Shown: piece by piece, positions 25,085 to 35,697 of the stretch | Layout of the letters: each line of letters begins with the position of its first letter | Numbering within the stretch: the first letter of the stretch is position 1 | Source of the DNA: Xiphydria camelus | Taxonomy: Eukaryota; Arthropoda; Insecta; Hymenoptera; Xiphydriidae | Length of the DNA stretch: 64,000 nucleotides | NCBI GenBank assembly: GCA_963678675.1 | Contig: OY783193.1 | Location: 5,897,501-5,961,500, forward strand | Direction of reading: 5' to 3' | Made by a program: the position numbers and the translations under genes | Notes under the pieces: model-generated | Seen by the model: only the letters and a program-made list of their open reading frames with translations | Databases searched by the model: none | What the model was told of the DNA's origin: nothing

Positions 25085-25500
25085 AAAAATCCTTTAGAAA
25101 TCGCATACATTTCATTACGGAAAATAATATGATGTGTATTTGAAACAGCAATTCCAGATACCCACCCATTAAAAATTGAGAAGAGTAGATATCGAAGTTT
25201 ATTGGATTCTATGCGTAGTTGTAGAAATAAGTAAAATCCCATAAAAATAAATGCCGTTCAAATGTTAATTACACAATTGGTAATTACCAATAGAATTACG
25301 TTTATGTTGGTTATTACCAATGGAATGGCATTAATTTTTATGACATTCAACTTGTTCTTACATATGCGCAAAGAATCCCATACATTTCGATCGATCCTTT
25401 TCAGATTTTAATGGGAGGGTATCTGGAATTGCTGTTTCAAATACGTATCATATGTTTCCATAAGGAATTTTGTGAGTTTATAAGGATCTGCTGGTTCCTT
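25085..25500. mobile_element. Fold-back element, arms about 100 bp
   Basis: The left arm contains ATATGATGTGTATTTGAAAC, AGCAATTCCAGATACCCACC, CATTAAAAATTGA. The right arm is its reverse complement (TTTTAATGGGAGGGTATCTG, GAATTGCTGTTTCAAATACG, TATCATATG). The centre holds a further imperfect mirror built on GTAATTACCAAT / GGTTATTACCAATGG. No frame belongs to it. Confidence 0.65.
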
Positions 25501-25692
25501 TTTCAACAACAATAGAGAACACACCGTGAAGCCAGCAGTTCTTTATGATAAGTTTTCCTAGTTTTTATTTTCACGAACGGAGAAAAATCTACGGAGTATC
25601 GTAGAACAGGCATTTGTCTACGAGTATTATCTAAAATTTTAGCAGAAGGCCTATAGTGCGAGTGCGAGAGAGAGCGTCGACTCAGGGCTTTT

Positions 25693-25693
<1 letters not shown>

Positions 25694-25775
<82 letters not shown>

Positions 25776-25975
25776 NNNNNNNNNNNNNNNNNNNNNNNNN
25801 NNNNNNNNNNNNNNNNNNNNNNNNNNNNNNNNNNNNNNNNNNNNNNNNNNNNNNNNNNNNNNNNNNNNNNNNNNNNNNNNNNNNNNNNNNNNNNNNNNNN
25901 NNNNNNNNNNNNNNNNNNNNNNNNNNNNNNNNNNNNNNNNNNNNNNNNNNNNNNNNNNNNNNNNNNNNNNNNNNN

Positions 25976-26028
<53 letters not shown>

Positions 26029-26039
26029 TTCTCTCTCTC
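25694..26039. repeat. (TC)n microsatellite interrupted by a 200-base N gap
   Basis: An almost pure TC tract runs from 25694 to 25775 and again from 25976 to about 26039, with exactly 200 Ns between (25776-25975). The right flank degrades to TTTCTCTCTTTCTC. The gap is an assembly artefact inside a simple repeat, so the true repeat length is unknown. All Ser/Leu or Arg/Glu frames across it are meaningless. Confidence 0.95.
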
Positions 26040-26533
26040 GCACTCGTACGATTACACCTGCGAGAAATTCCTTCGCTCTCATCATGATTTTCACCGCATC
26101 CGGAGAATCAATTCGTCGCGCGGTGTTATTTTCGAGCGATTCGCACAACGCGGAGTATTCAGACGATTAAGATATTCGTTCCGTCATCTCGGCAGAAAGA
26201 GAAATAATGTCTTTATATACCTTCTATCGTTGCTCCCACGGCGAGACGAGATTCCGAGCGGGTGAATTCTATGCTTCGGAAGCAGAGTGCGCCCGGAAAG
26301 TCTCCTCCATTTCTTCCCTACGGTTATCACAGACTTTTCGATAAAGATTTGGCACGCGAAACCCATTTTTAACGGCTTTAAAAGTGGCTCTTTCCTCTCA
26401 CGGGACGTAGTTCCACTCCAGTCTCCTCTTCGTGTGCCGCCGTGCGCGTCTTGGCGCGTTCGTGGGTTTTACCCGGCCACCGGCAAGAGCTCAGCGTTAG
26501 CCTCGAACCCAAAGCGCGTTGTCGAAAACCTTC

Positions 26534-27275
26534 ATATGAGATTTTATGAATAATTCGATGTTCTATGAGAGAATAAGTTACTTTAAATTAGATTTAATTA
26601 TTAAATCTTGTATTTAATGAACCACTTGAAGAGTTAGTCCATGTATTACATTAAAAATTGAGAGAATTACAATAAATAATTCTTTGCAATTCGCACCCAC
26701 GAAATACTCTGATCCAGGGCCGCATCTAACGAGGGGCCATTTCGTGCCACGCACGAAGGCGCACTAGCCATGGGGCGCCAAAAGGCCTCATACCTTCTCT
26801 AGAAAAGGGCGCTAAGCACGAAGGCGTCTCATCATCTATTATAGAAGCGGCCGTGCCCTGATCGTTTAAGCAGACTATCCAACGAGTTTTAATATGAGAT
26901 TTTATGAATAATTCGATCTTCTAAGAGAGAATAAGCTACCTACTTTAAATAAGATTTAATTATTAAATCTTGCATTTAACGAATCACTTGAAAAATTAGT
27001 CCATGTATTGCACTCAAAATTGAGAGAATTACAATAAATAATCCTTTGCAATTTGCACCCGCAAAATACCCTGGTTGTGTATAGACTCTGTATCTATAAA
27101 GATTACATGCTTCATTTTTATCGTTTTACTCACCATATTGCATTGCACTCAAAATTTAGAGAATTACAATAAACACTTCTTTGCAATTCATACCAGCGAA
27201 ATACCCTGATTGTTCAAACAAACTATCTACAAAGCTTGCATACTTCATTCTCATCGTTATACTCACCATAATTTT
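26534..27275 (+). repeat. Tandem repeat, about three units, first one carrying an insertion
   Basis: Units start near 26534, 26892 and 27138 (the third lacks the beginning). Shared blocks are ATATGAGATTTTATGAATAA, TTTAATTATTAAATCTTG, TTGAGAGAATTACAATAAAT, CTTTGCAATT and, at the end of units two and three, ACTTCATTCTCATCGTTATA / CTTCATTTTTATCGTTTTAC. The first unit is broken by the small element at 26715-26855. Confidence 0.65.
26715..26855. mobile_element. hAT-like MITE, 8-bp target duplication
   Basis: It starts CAGGGCCGCATCTAACGAGG and ends AGAAGCGGCCGTG, giving short inverted tips CAGGGCCGC / GCGGCCGTG. The interior GGGCGCCAAAAGG is typical of non-autonomous hAT elements as I know them. 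The flanks CTCTGATC (26707-26714) and CCCTGATC (26856-26863) are an 8-bp duplication with one mismatch. The neighbouring repeat unit at 27138 shows the empty site (ACCCTGATTGTT). Confidence 0.65.
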
Positions 27276-28209
27276 TATTTATCGTCTACGTATTTATAAT
27301 AACACAAAGTGTAAACAAAAGTATCTTTAATTTGTATTCTAAAAAAATGTTTAAATCGCGCGTAACAATAAATTATATACATCACAATTGTTTTATAAGT
27401 AGATTCTAAAAATTGCTAACCCGCAAACTTGGACGCTAGACCGCCAGGTATGTTTCTCACAAAACAAATTACCTTTTCACGTATTGAAATAATGGTTGTT
27501 AATATGAGGAAGTTACTCTGGTTTCCCTTCATTACACGCATAAATCTTTCGCCTTTTACTAAAGATTTCCGTGGAGGGGAACAATATTGATGAGTCTGAA
27601 CAATTATTTTTGTGTTTATAATACCGACTGTCGTCCCTAATAAAATCAACTAAATTTATAGTCTAACAATAAGCACTAAGTGGCAGCACCTGATGGAGAG
27701 GTTTTCAAAATTTGTTAACAAAATTTGAAAGCACTAAATTTCGCTCTCCCGGAATTACAAATAAATCAGTCTAATTTTTACAACAAAAGATTTTTACTTC
27801 GAACGCGCGAAATACTCACTCGCTCAAAGCGGATATTCATTCTTTTGAAATGCAAATTCATTCTCTAAAGAGTCTCTTTTTTAAGAGTGAATTATGAACT
27901 CCAGATCAGACAGGCGCACTTTTTTCAGCTTAAAATAAAATTATCTTAGCAAAATTTGAGAACAAAATGTGATGACTTTTCCAAATTTTCCAAAATTCTC
28001 AGACAGCCTAGACACATTAGAAATCGACTCAACTAAAACCATCTTAAATGATCATGATTCCATAAAAGTTGAAGATTTCAAATAAAACTTATCAATTTTG
28101 TGGAAAATAAAATTGCACTGAATAGAAAAATAAATGTTATGAAACAAAGCATGAATATTAAAAATCTTATTATAAGCACTAGAACATAATAAATAATATT
28201 GTGTTTCAG
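27276..28209. other. Upstream region of coiled-coil gene, first exon not found
   Basis: AT-rich DNA. The first recognised exon of the coiled-coil gene begins at 28210 in mid-codon, so a coding exon must lie upstream here or beyond. A 38-codon frame from an ATG at 27972 looks protein-like, but its only GT donor is in the wrong phase and its sequence matches a dispersed CTGACTTTTCC repeat. A palindrome built on CAAAATTTGTTAACAAAATTTG lies at about 27706-27733. Confidence 0.4.
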
Positions 28210-31200
28210 ATCAAATCGATATCAATGACGAGAAAACCAGTTGCTTACAAAGAAGTACCATTAAAACCAATGTAAGAGCAAAGAACTTGACAAATACAGA
28301 GAATAGAACTGTACCACTCGTTACACCTACTACCGCATACTTAGAAAAAACAGAATCTTCTAAATTTCGGAAGATAGACGAAGATCCCGCGCCACAATGG
28401 TTAATCGAGGAAGCTCTCAATAGAGGAAAAGATACGCCAGAAAAAAAAATAAATGTACTTATCTCGTTTACACATTTTTCTCGATAAAGTGATCCTAATG
28501 ATATATACCTTTCGTGAAAAATAGAGGTCCTACAGATACTCATCTATAACGTAGTAGATCGACTAGTGTTTTTAGTCAATTTTGGTTAATAAAATCGGGT
28601 AATGCCTTATGAATTTATTACGAGAGAAAGTTCTTAAAGAATAAAACACTCTATTTTTCCTTCATCCTCTTTTGAAAATTCTCTCTTCTGAATCATATTC
28701 GGAGAGAAATAATTGCTAGTGTCAAAAAAAACGATTGTTGAATCAAGAACATATAAACTTATAAATTTTTAAGAATACAAATTCTTGTGTGTTCGAAGAA
28801 TATATATTCTTAATTTTCAAGAATATCGTCGTGGGAATAATAAATTCCTTCTGCGTTAAAGAAACAATTACTCGAGCCTATCCAATATTTTCTCACTCGA
28901 AGCAAACCATGGCTTGATCCTGAAATTATATTAACCTTTTGATTGAAGAAAACATTTTTTTATCACCAGCAATTATTTCTCTCAGTGTTCAGAGAAAGTT
29001 ATTTAGCGAATAAGCAGTATACTAAATGACAATTTTATTCCATTTGTAGTCCAGTAGGAATAATCAATTAGACGAGACAGATCGTATTGCGGATCTTAAT
29101 GAAGATAATATTTCTTTGAAACTCAGATACGAAACCATTATTTCCGAGCTCGAGGAAAAACTCAACGACGTTAGAGTCGAGCTCGAAGAAGCTAGTAAGA
29201 GAAAACGCGTGGTGAAGGAAAAGTATAAAAGGTTGCGTGTCTCTAAATGTTCGAGGATGTGTAACATTCGCACACGCGATGATACTTGACGATTCTATTT
29301 AACTACGAGCGATTTTTCATTTAAGGGCTTTGCTCGATGTGAAGCTGGAGGCAGCCAAAGAGAATGAATTGCTGCAGGGAAAAGTCGTTCAAATCTGTAC
29401 CGCAGTTTTGGAAAGATTCGGTCCTTATGCTTTGAGCAATAGGAAAGGAAATTTCCGTTCGTCGAAAAATCAGGGAAGGCTCAAATGCTATGGGAAGCTA
29501 TTGAGGCGAGTGAATAAAAAAGTGAGTCTTTATAACATCCCTTTTTCTAGATCATACATTTTCATTCATTGCAAAGTCGAGCGTTACTTCCGTTGACCCC
29601 TGCTTTCCGTCAGCACTTACGCTAATCAGAGGCCAACTCGCGGGCATTCAATTTCTCCATAGCATGTACTTACGTTAATCCCTTCAGCTCAGGATAGTCG
29701 TCCTCACATCCGATACACTGAAGCGAGACCTGGAATCGACAAAGAAAGCTTTGGACGATAAATCGAGGCAATACGAAGTCCTGGAGAGACGCTTCACGAG
29801 ACTGAAGCATGAGTTAGATACGACGGAGATGAATCTGAACGATCTCGTCAACGAGAACACCGCGTTACGTAAAAAATTCGACGATACCAGGGAGTGGATA
29901 GAGAATAAAGTAGGGAAGGAGCGTCACGAGAGACACAACCTCGCACAGTATAACGATATACAGAAGGGTAGAGAGCTGACCAATTTAAAGAAGAAAGCAG
30001 AAGATGACATCGCTACCATCGCTCAGCTCAGAAGCAAGTACGCGATATACTGTGCTATACTCATTTTAAAAATCATGTTTCTCGAATAAAATACCTAAAT
30101 ATTAAGAGAGCATATTTACCGAGACTCCCACTCGTCCTAAAGACTTTTTAAGCCCTTTTTAAAAAGAACTATCCCACAGTGAGAGAGAAATAATTGCTGG
30201 TGCCAAATATTTCTTTAATCAAAAACATGAAATAATTCCAAGGGCACTGTAATTATTATAATAACTACATGAAAAAAATATCTTTTATCAATTTTCATTT
30301 TACATCGAGTTCAGTTTTATATGAAATAGTACAATGTTTCATGAACATATTGTTTACTATACTGTTTAAATAATTGCTGGTACCGACAAAATATTTTCTT
30401 CAGTCAAAAAAATTATGTAATTCCAGGATCAAACTAGTTTTCTTCGTGCAAAATATATTTGATAGGCTCGAGTAATCATTTTTTTCGCTCAGGAAGGATT
30501 TCTTATCCGAACGAAATTATCCTTGGATCAAGAATACAGATTCTTCGACCAAAAATCTGTATTCTAACAAATTTTTGAGGACATATTTTTTTGATTCAAA
30601 CAATATTTTGTTGATACTAGCAATTATTTCTCTTAGTACATTTCCTGGATCACGGTTGGTTCTATATTAGGCGATGTACTTTGTATTAATTTACTTCGCA
30701 GTGAACGAGTTGCACGGTTAGGTGCAGCTGGAGTCGAGAGCACCGCGCCTACATAAGGCAACCACTTACTTCGTCGTCTAAAGTGTATTCGTATTTGCAT
30801 TCCACAGGCTCAGCATTATCGACTTCAGCTGCATTTAATGAAAAACAATTACGAAACCTATTTACTTCGAAGTATGAAGCGTATCATCCTCTATTAAGAG
30901 CATACACGCATTACTTACAGATTACTTAGATCGGAGTCCGCGAATGCGAATAAAGGATTTCTGTTAAGCAACTACAAGTGTCAGTTGGCCGATATTACGA
31001 AAGAAAGGGACGAATATTTGCTGAAATGTAAAGATTTAGAAACTGAGGGTAACCAATTGCGTCACGTTAACGCTCAATTAAAAGCCAAGGTAAGTATTCT
31101 GATAGTCGCCTACTTATTATATTCAACTGTTATTAAATTCACATTCCATTATTCTGTTTTTTTAGATCTCTCTGCTGAGCGACGAAAACGAAAAATTGCT

Positions 31201-32019
31201 TGCAATATCTAAAAAAAAAGAACCAAATGCTGAGGAATTGGTAAAAATAAATTTACTAAAGGGGGGGCTGCTTCGAATAGGATGCACTAGGCTACAGTTT
31301 ATTATCTTTGAATCACGCCTTCATTTATCTTTACCTACCTATAATTTCTTTCTTCTAATACAAATATTTAGAGCAAGGAGATGGAGACGTTTTTAACAAA
31401 GTATTTAACTTACCGCGTTATTTATATAACAGATAGAGACGAAATTATTTCTGAAGCACAAAGAGTCGATGTTACGTGAGGTAGAAATGATGAAGGCTAA
31501 ATACGACGGGATAGTTAAGAACATGAAGGACAAGATAGACGCGTCGGAGAACTCTAACACCGAATACTTAGCTGCCGTAAAGGTAATCCACGCACCTCCG
31601 TGAAGTTTGAGGTAATCCATGCTGGAGCTACGACAAACTGAACGTTTCGTTATCATCTTTCACATTTCTATAGGGATTTTTAAAAAGACTCTATAATTAT
31701 CACGCGGAACAAGAAGCTTTATCAATTCTGAGTGATAGCGAAGCCAGCGAGCGAGAAGCCCACAAGACTGCTTGCTCGATTTTAAACATCACACCTGGAG
31801 AATTATCCGGATTTATGAAGGGACGACCTAACAACACGGTATTTATTCTCTCAAGTGCATTTTTTCCCCTTGTAATTAAACCGATGATACCTGCATTCAT
31901 TCTCTCCTCCACAGATGGATCCCTGGCTAGCAGATCTCCGCAAGATCACGTCCAAGAACAATTTCGCCGACTCGCTCACGAGATTTCTATTCGAGAAGGT
32001 GACCCGTGAAAAGAAGTAA
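28210..32019 (+). CDS. Coiled-coil protein, unidentified, 5' end incomplete
   Basis: Nine exons join in phase with GT-AG borders: 28210-28454, 29050-29231, 29326-29521, 29688-30037, 30921-31089, 31166-31240, 31433-31582, 31674-31838 and 31915-32019 (TAA). They give at least 545 residues. The first exon enters at codon position 2, so an upstream exon is missing. The protein is hydrophilic and rich in Lys/Glu. Long heptad-like stretches run through exons 2, 4, 5 and 7 (for example LEEKLNDVRVELEEASKRK and YEVLERRFTRLKHELDTTE), indicating extended coiled coil. Exon 1 contains a short acidic linker ending in WLIEEALNRGKD. The C-terminus is not coiled coil: a helical module (ACSILNITPGELSGFMKG) leads to WLADLRKITSKNNFADSLTR and a basic tail. 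This layout is common in centrosomal or ciliary proteins; a CEP89-type relative is possible, but I cannot name it. Introns 1 and 4 carry family A MITEs. Confidence 0.75.
28699..28987 (-). mobile_element. Family A MITE in intron 1 of the coiled-coil gene
   Basis: Tips GGAGAGAAATAATTGCTAGT and CCAGCAATTATTTCTCTCAG (then TG at 28986-28987) are inverted repeats of about 18 bp. The interior has GTTGAATCAAGAACATATAA and, near the right end, GCAAACCATGGCTTGATCCT, the reverse of the family A block seen at 14.7 kb. It lies wholly inside the intron between 28454 and 29050. Confidence 0.75.
30176..30640 (+). mobile_element. Family A MITE with duplicated left end, in intron 4
   Basis: The left tip CACAGTGAGAGAGAAATAAT (then TGCTGG) starts at 30176, and a second left end (TAATTGCTGGTACCGACAAA) starts near 30370. 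Both lead into TTTCTTTAATC/TTTTCTTCAGTC and then AATTCCAGGATCAAACTAGT; the body and right tip TAGCAATTATTTCTCTTAGT follow. Either two copies are partly fused, or a first copy was truncated by insertion of unrelated AT-rich DNA at about 30240-30365. Confidence 0.6.
30655..30890 (+). repeat. Dispersed repeat fragment, intron 4
   Basis: The segment contains GGTGCAGCTGGAGTCGAGAG, GCGCCTACATAAGGCAACCA and CAGCATTATCGACTTCAGCT. The last two correspond to blocks of the hairpin at 42065-42122 (GCGCCTGATGAAAGGCAACC and GGCATTATCGACTCTGACTG), so the two loci share a repeat family. Boundaries are uncertain. Confidence 0.4.
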
Positions 32020-33348
32020 CGAGCAGAGCCTCGCCACTTGGAAGAATTGCGGGAAACGGATAATTTCATGAAATTACAGCGTCGTACGCTCGCGAACATC
32101 CGTCGAGAAGCATTTTTATTCATCCACGTTATGCCGACGCGTTACATGTGTGTATCGCTTACGAATATAAAATCGTTTATTCGTTATCACTGCTGCACTC
32201 GTCGACTCTCAATTATTCGTGACGATCTCCCTGAAGCAGCATGCGTTAATTATCCCGACGTTACCAACGTGTGGACTCCGAGTAAAAAGAGCCGTGTCCA
32301 TTTTTTATCAAAATTATTGCTTAACCGGGTGGGGGCGCACCCGTAATGGATCCATTTTTCTCCCCTACGCAAGCCTCTCCAAGTGACCCCTGTTGTATAG
32401 AACGGATTAGCAGGAAGTAGTGTGTATTATTTTTTTTTAGGACAATACTTTATTTGGACACATTCCTTTCTCCGCAAACCCTCCACAGTTATACAATCGC
32501 CTCGTCTCTATCTGTCAGAAAAAAATACGGACCGCGATAAAGAACCACCATAGTGTGACTAAAGAAAAAATAACTTATCTACATTATACCGTACAAAAGA
32601 GAACTTGCGAACGTGTTTTCTACGTATAAAGATCGATCGAGAAGTAACGCTTAATACACCGAAAAAACAGGTTATTAGTAGATAGTTAATAAATGCAATT
32701 TCAAATACGGCAAAATAAACATTTTCTCAGGACAAGAACATATCCATTAATTATTAAAATGTTTATTTCATTAACACTGTTACCTCAAAGGATTCAGTTG
32801 TGCCAAATAAATGTAATAGTCTGCAAATATTTATTTGTTCCAACAAAATATTTGTTTCGCCATATTCAAACTAACATTTATTAACTACAAGGGAACTGTT
32901 TTCTCGATGAAATAATCGAGGATCCATACGAAATAAGTAAGTCGCAAATTCTCGCTAATCTCGCCGTAATCTCTACCTATAGATAAATATCTTATCCCGC
33001 CACCGTCGTGAATGCTTTCGAGGATGGTCCGCGGGTGTCCTACGATCCTTGAGTCACTCGAGGACATAAAAAGAAATTCCTTTTCCACCCACCGGGCGGA
33101 CGTCCTCAACGTTGCGATAACGAAATCCACGTTTGAAATAATAGCCGGCATTCGATTTTCGTAGCGTTAACATTTCATTGCTTCAACGTTGCGAATTTTC
33201 ATTCTATCCCGAGGAACACGTCGAGTCGCTCGGAATATAAGCCCGAATAACTGAATCTAACCGATGATCTGAAATCCGGAAAGTCGACTGTTCTTCAAAC
33301 GAAGATAAAAATGATCAATTTTCTTGTACCTTGAAAAATTTGTCCAGT
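32020..33348. other. 3' flank of coiled-coil gene and intergenic DNA
   Basis: No second gene is visible. The first AATAAA I find downstream of the TAA at 32019 is at 32688-32693, which would imply a 3' untranslated region of about 670 bases; this is uncertain. The short frames at 32038-32346 (+) and 32885-33151 (-) show no supporting features. Confidence 0.4.
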
Positions 33349-33448
33349 ACGGAGAAAAAGGATTGGTACGGAGAAAAACCCATGAATTTTTACTGTTATC
33401 CCAGTAACAGCTATACACTGTAAAAATTACTAATCCTTTTTTCCACGT
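33349..33448. mobile_element. 100-bp MITE with ACGGAGAAAAAGG termini
   Basis: The left tip ACGGAGAAAAAGGATTGGT is immediately followed by a second tip (ACGGAGAAAAACCCATGAAT). The right side AAAAATTACTAATCCTTTTT closes the outer inverted repeat. The centre CTGTTATCCCAGTAACAG is a perfect palindrome. The double tip and the CCCAGTAACAG motif match the composite element at 1112-2179, so this is a compact member of the same family. Confidence 0.65.
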
Positions 33449-33749
33449 AGATACCGTATCGAAAGCAGAATACATAAATACGCGTCGCAACGAAATTTCA
33501 TTATAAAATTCCTTTCGAAATATAATCACATCAACAGAGTTCATTTTTCTCGCGTTCTCCAACGGACTTCAGCGCGTCACTCGAGTCCATATTCCCAGCA
33601 GCTTTCCCCGAGTCCAAAAGAACCGAGCCACCCCACCTCCGACCGCCCACTCACCACCAGCCAAAAGATCTTTCCGCGGAAGCGAAGAACCCTTGCGAAA
33701 ATCGACGAACGGATCTTTCGAGCGGCGCCGAAAGCTCTGCCACCCTCTC

Positions 33750-35447
33750 CTACATGTTGTTCGACCCCCTCTCGCCGTCCGAGCTCAAGGAGCTCGGCGC
33801 CGATTGCGGCTGCGCGTTCTGATACCTCTGATAAGAGTCGCCCTGCCCGAAAATCCTCCTCCCGGGGATCCTCTCGTCGTCCCTCACGTTGACCTCGGTA
33901 CCGACTTGCACGGACCAAGGCAACCTGGAGTCATCCCTCGTATTGATACGATTACTCAGCATCTTGCGATCGTGACCGGAGTCCGAGAGATCGTCCCGCG
34001 GTGGACCACGAGGATCCTCCTTCAGCGCCGCTCGATCGCGGTCCTGGTGAACGCTCGGCGCCCGTGGGTCGTCCTCCGTGCGCGGCGCCTGATAAGGCAC
34101 GTACGGTCTGTCGTAATACTCCGGGCGCTTTCCGCGGGACTCGTAGCGATCGTAGGGGTAGGGCGGCGATCGGTATCGGTATCTGTCCACGTCCATGTTG
34201 CCGATCGCCGGCAATCTCTTGTAAGTCGAGCTGACGGCGGCCGCGGGCGGCCTCACGTCGTAGGGCGGACGACCCGGCGCGTAGCCGCGCAGATCGACCG
34301 GCTTGCGAACGATTTCCGGCAGCGTGGCGTAGTAGACGATCCGTTTCGGCTTCGGCGACGACCTGGAGCGGCCGTACACGTCCAGCTCGTCCTCGAGGTA
34401 GCGATTGCGGTAGAACGGCGGCGCGTCTACGGGCGCGCGGGGGTAGTAATCGCGCTCCATCCGGTAGCGACGATCGGGATAGTACCCCCGCGGTACCGGG
34501 CCGTCACGCGCAAAGGGTGCGTCGAAATCTCGCTCGCGCATTCTGTCGCGATACATCGCCTCCTCGTAGGCGCGCGCCAGCGGCATCTCCCGCGACTCCC
34601 GGCCCTCGGCGTAGTCGCGCCCGCGATGATGACTGGTCACGAAGTCGGTCTTCGGCGCCTGGTGAATCCTGCCGCCGCCGCCGCCGCCGCTCGGCAGCCC
34701 GTTGCCGTGGAGCATCGCCGGGTCCTGCGGGGCCGAGCCGCGGTGACGGAACTCCACGGAGATCGGCTGCTTCGACCAGGTCTCCGGCGAGTTCAGCCGC
34801 GCCTCGCGGACGCTCTTCGCGCCGGCGATCTTCTCCATCTTCGTGTCCGCGTCGCGACGCACTCTCGCGCGGTGGGGCGTGCGCGCGGCGTCGATGAGCG
34901 GCGTGGGGAAGCCGCGCGCGATCGGCGAGTCGTGCGCGGCCGACGGGAATATCCCCGGCACGCTCCTCTCGAGCCTCTCGAACTCGAAATCCTCGTCCTC
35001 GTCGCTCGCGCTCTCGCTTTCGTCGCTTTCCTCGCTGTCGTCGTCCAGCAGATTGCCGATCAGTTGCCGCCGATCTCTCGAGAACTCCTCGAGCAACAGA
35101 TCCTCGTCGTCCACGGGTCGGTACTCGAGATCCTCGATGTCCCTCCGCTCGCGCGCATCGTACTCCTCTCGCGCCGCTGCGAGAGCTTCGTGCAATTCTC
35201 TCCCGCTCCCTCGATACTCGTCGCGCTCGCGGGGCTCGTCGGTGACCGATTTGCGCCCCACGCCGCTGACGCTGCGCACCTCGAAGGCCGAGGTGGACGC
35301 GGAGGAGGCGTCCAAGCGGGGCCACGACGGGCGAGAGGACGAGTCCGGGTTGGCGGAGGGCGACACGTCCCACGCTTTTCCCACGGCCGAGGCTCCTGCC
35401 GTCGCTATCAGGCACAGGGCGAGTAGAACCGAGGGACCGGTGGACAT
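33750..35447 (-). CDS. Secreted Arg/Tyr/Pro-rich, cysteine-free protein, unidentified
   Basis: A single open exon of 565 residues. The start is taken at the ATG at 35447, which begins a classic signal peptide (MSTGPSVLLALCLIATAGASA). The frame extends ten codons further upstream, but a good acceptor (…CCGTACCAG) lies just before, so a non-coding first exon is likely. After the signal peptide I see no cysteine at all. An acidic Asp/Glu/Ser tract lies at about residues 134-156. Basic sites such as RVRR follow near residue 200, then a Gly6 run near residue 258. From about residue 290 to 470 the protein is rich in Arg, Tyr, Asp and Pro (DRRYRMERDYYPR; YRSPPYPYDRYESRGKR). The C-terminus carries LPWSVQVGTEVNVRDDERIP. 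No known domain is recognised. An extracellular-matrix, cuticle or pro-peptide role is only a guess. The locus is far more GC-rich than its surroundings. Confidence 0.7.
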   Translation of the reverse strand: MSTGPSVLLALCLIATAGASAVGKAWDVSPSANPDSSSRPSWPRLDASSASTSAFEVRSVSGVGRKSVTDEPRERDEYRGSGRELHEALAAAREEYDARERRDIEDLEYRPVDDEDLLLEEFSRDRRQLIGNLLDDDSEESDESESASDEDEDFEFERLERSVPGIFPSAAHDSPIARGFPTPLIDAARTPHRARVRRDADTKMEKIAGAKSVREARLNSPETWSKQPISVEFRHRGSAPQDPAMLHGNGLPSGGGGGGRIHQAPKTDFVTSHHRGRDYAEGRESREMPLARAYEEAMYRDRMRERDFDAPFARDGPVPRGYYPDRRYRMERDYYPRAPVDAPPFYRNRYLEDELDVYGRSRSSPKPKRIVYYATLPEIVRKPVDLRGYAPGRPPYDVRPPAAAVSSTYKRLPAIGNMDVDRYRYRSPPYPYDRYESRGKRPEYYDRPYVPYQAPRTEDDPRAPSVHQDRDRAALKEDPRGPPRDDLSDSGHDRKMLSNRINTRDDSRLPWSVQVGTEVNVRDDERIPGRRIFGQGDSYQRYQNAQPQSAPSSLSSDGERGSNNM

Positions 35448-35543
35448 CCTGCGCCTGGTACGGATGAAAATATACATAATCGGTGTTATAAAAATTAATT
35501 TAACCAGGATATATGTATACCGATGCGAATCGGATTACGGGGT

Positions 35544-35697
35544 GAATCGGATCACAGATCTATATTTCGGAAATCGTATTGAAAATGAGCATTTCGATCA
35601 TTCGTATTACTTTATTCCGCTCCAATGAAGTAATACGAACTTATCGAAATTCTCATTTTCACCGCGATCTAAGAAATATAGATCTGTGATCCGATTC
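35544..35697. repeat. Inverted repeat about 100 bp upstream of the secreted-protein gene
   Basis: The left arm (GAATCGGATCACAGATCTAT, ATTTC, GTATTGAAAATGAG, CGTATTACTT) is mirrored by the right arm (AAGTAATACG, CTCATTTTCACCGCGATC, GAAATATAGATCTGTGATCC, GATTC) with few mismatches. Arms are about 70 bp around a 12-15 bp loop near 35620. It lies in the 5' flank (or leader intron) of the minus-strand gene ending at 35447. It could be a small fold-back element or a transcribed hairpin. Confidence 0.7.

Noticed and set aside
25651..26170. Ser/Leu and Arg/Glu repeat frames across the N gap
   Set aside because: Translations of the TC microsatellite and Ns, not genes.
27972..28088. Possible first exon (ATG at 27972) of the coiled-coil gene
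   Set aside because: Its only GT donor leaves phase 0 whereas the next exon needs phase 1, and its start matches the dispersed CTGACTTTTCC repeat seen near 4590, 13215 and 61440.
33693..35426. 577-codon plus-strand frame opposite the secreted-protein gene
   Set aside because: It lacks a signal peptide, a plausible start or a domain, and reads as Arg/Val/His-rich antisense of the GC-rich minus-strand gene. The minus strand explains the locus better.
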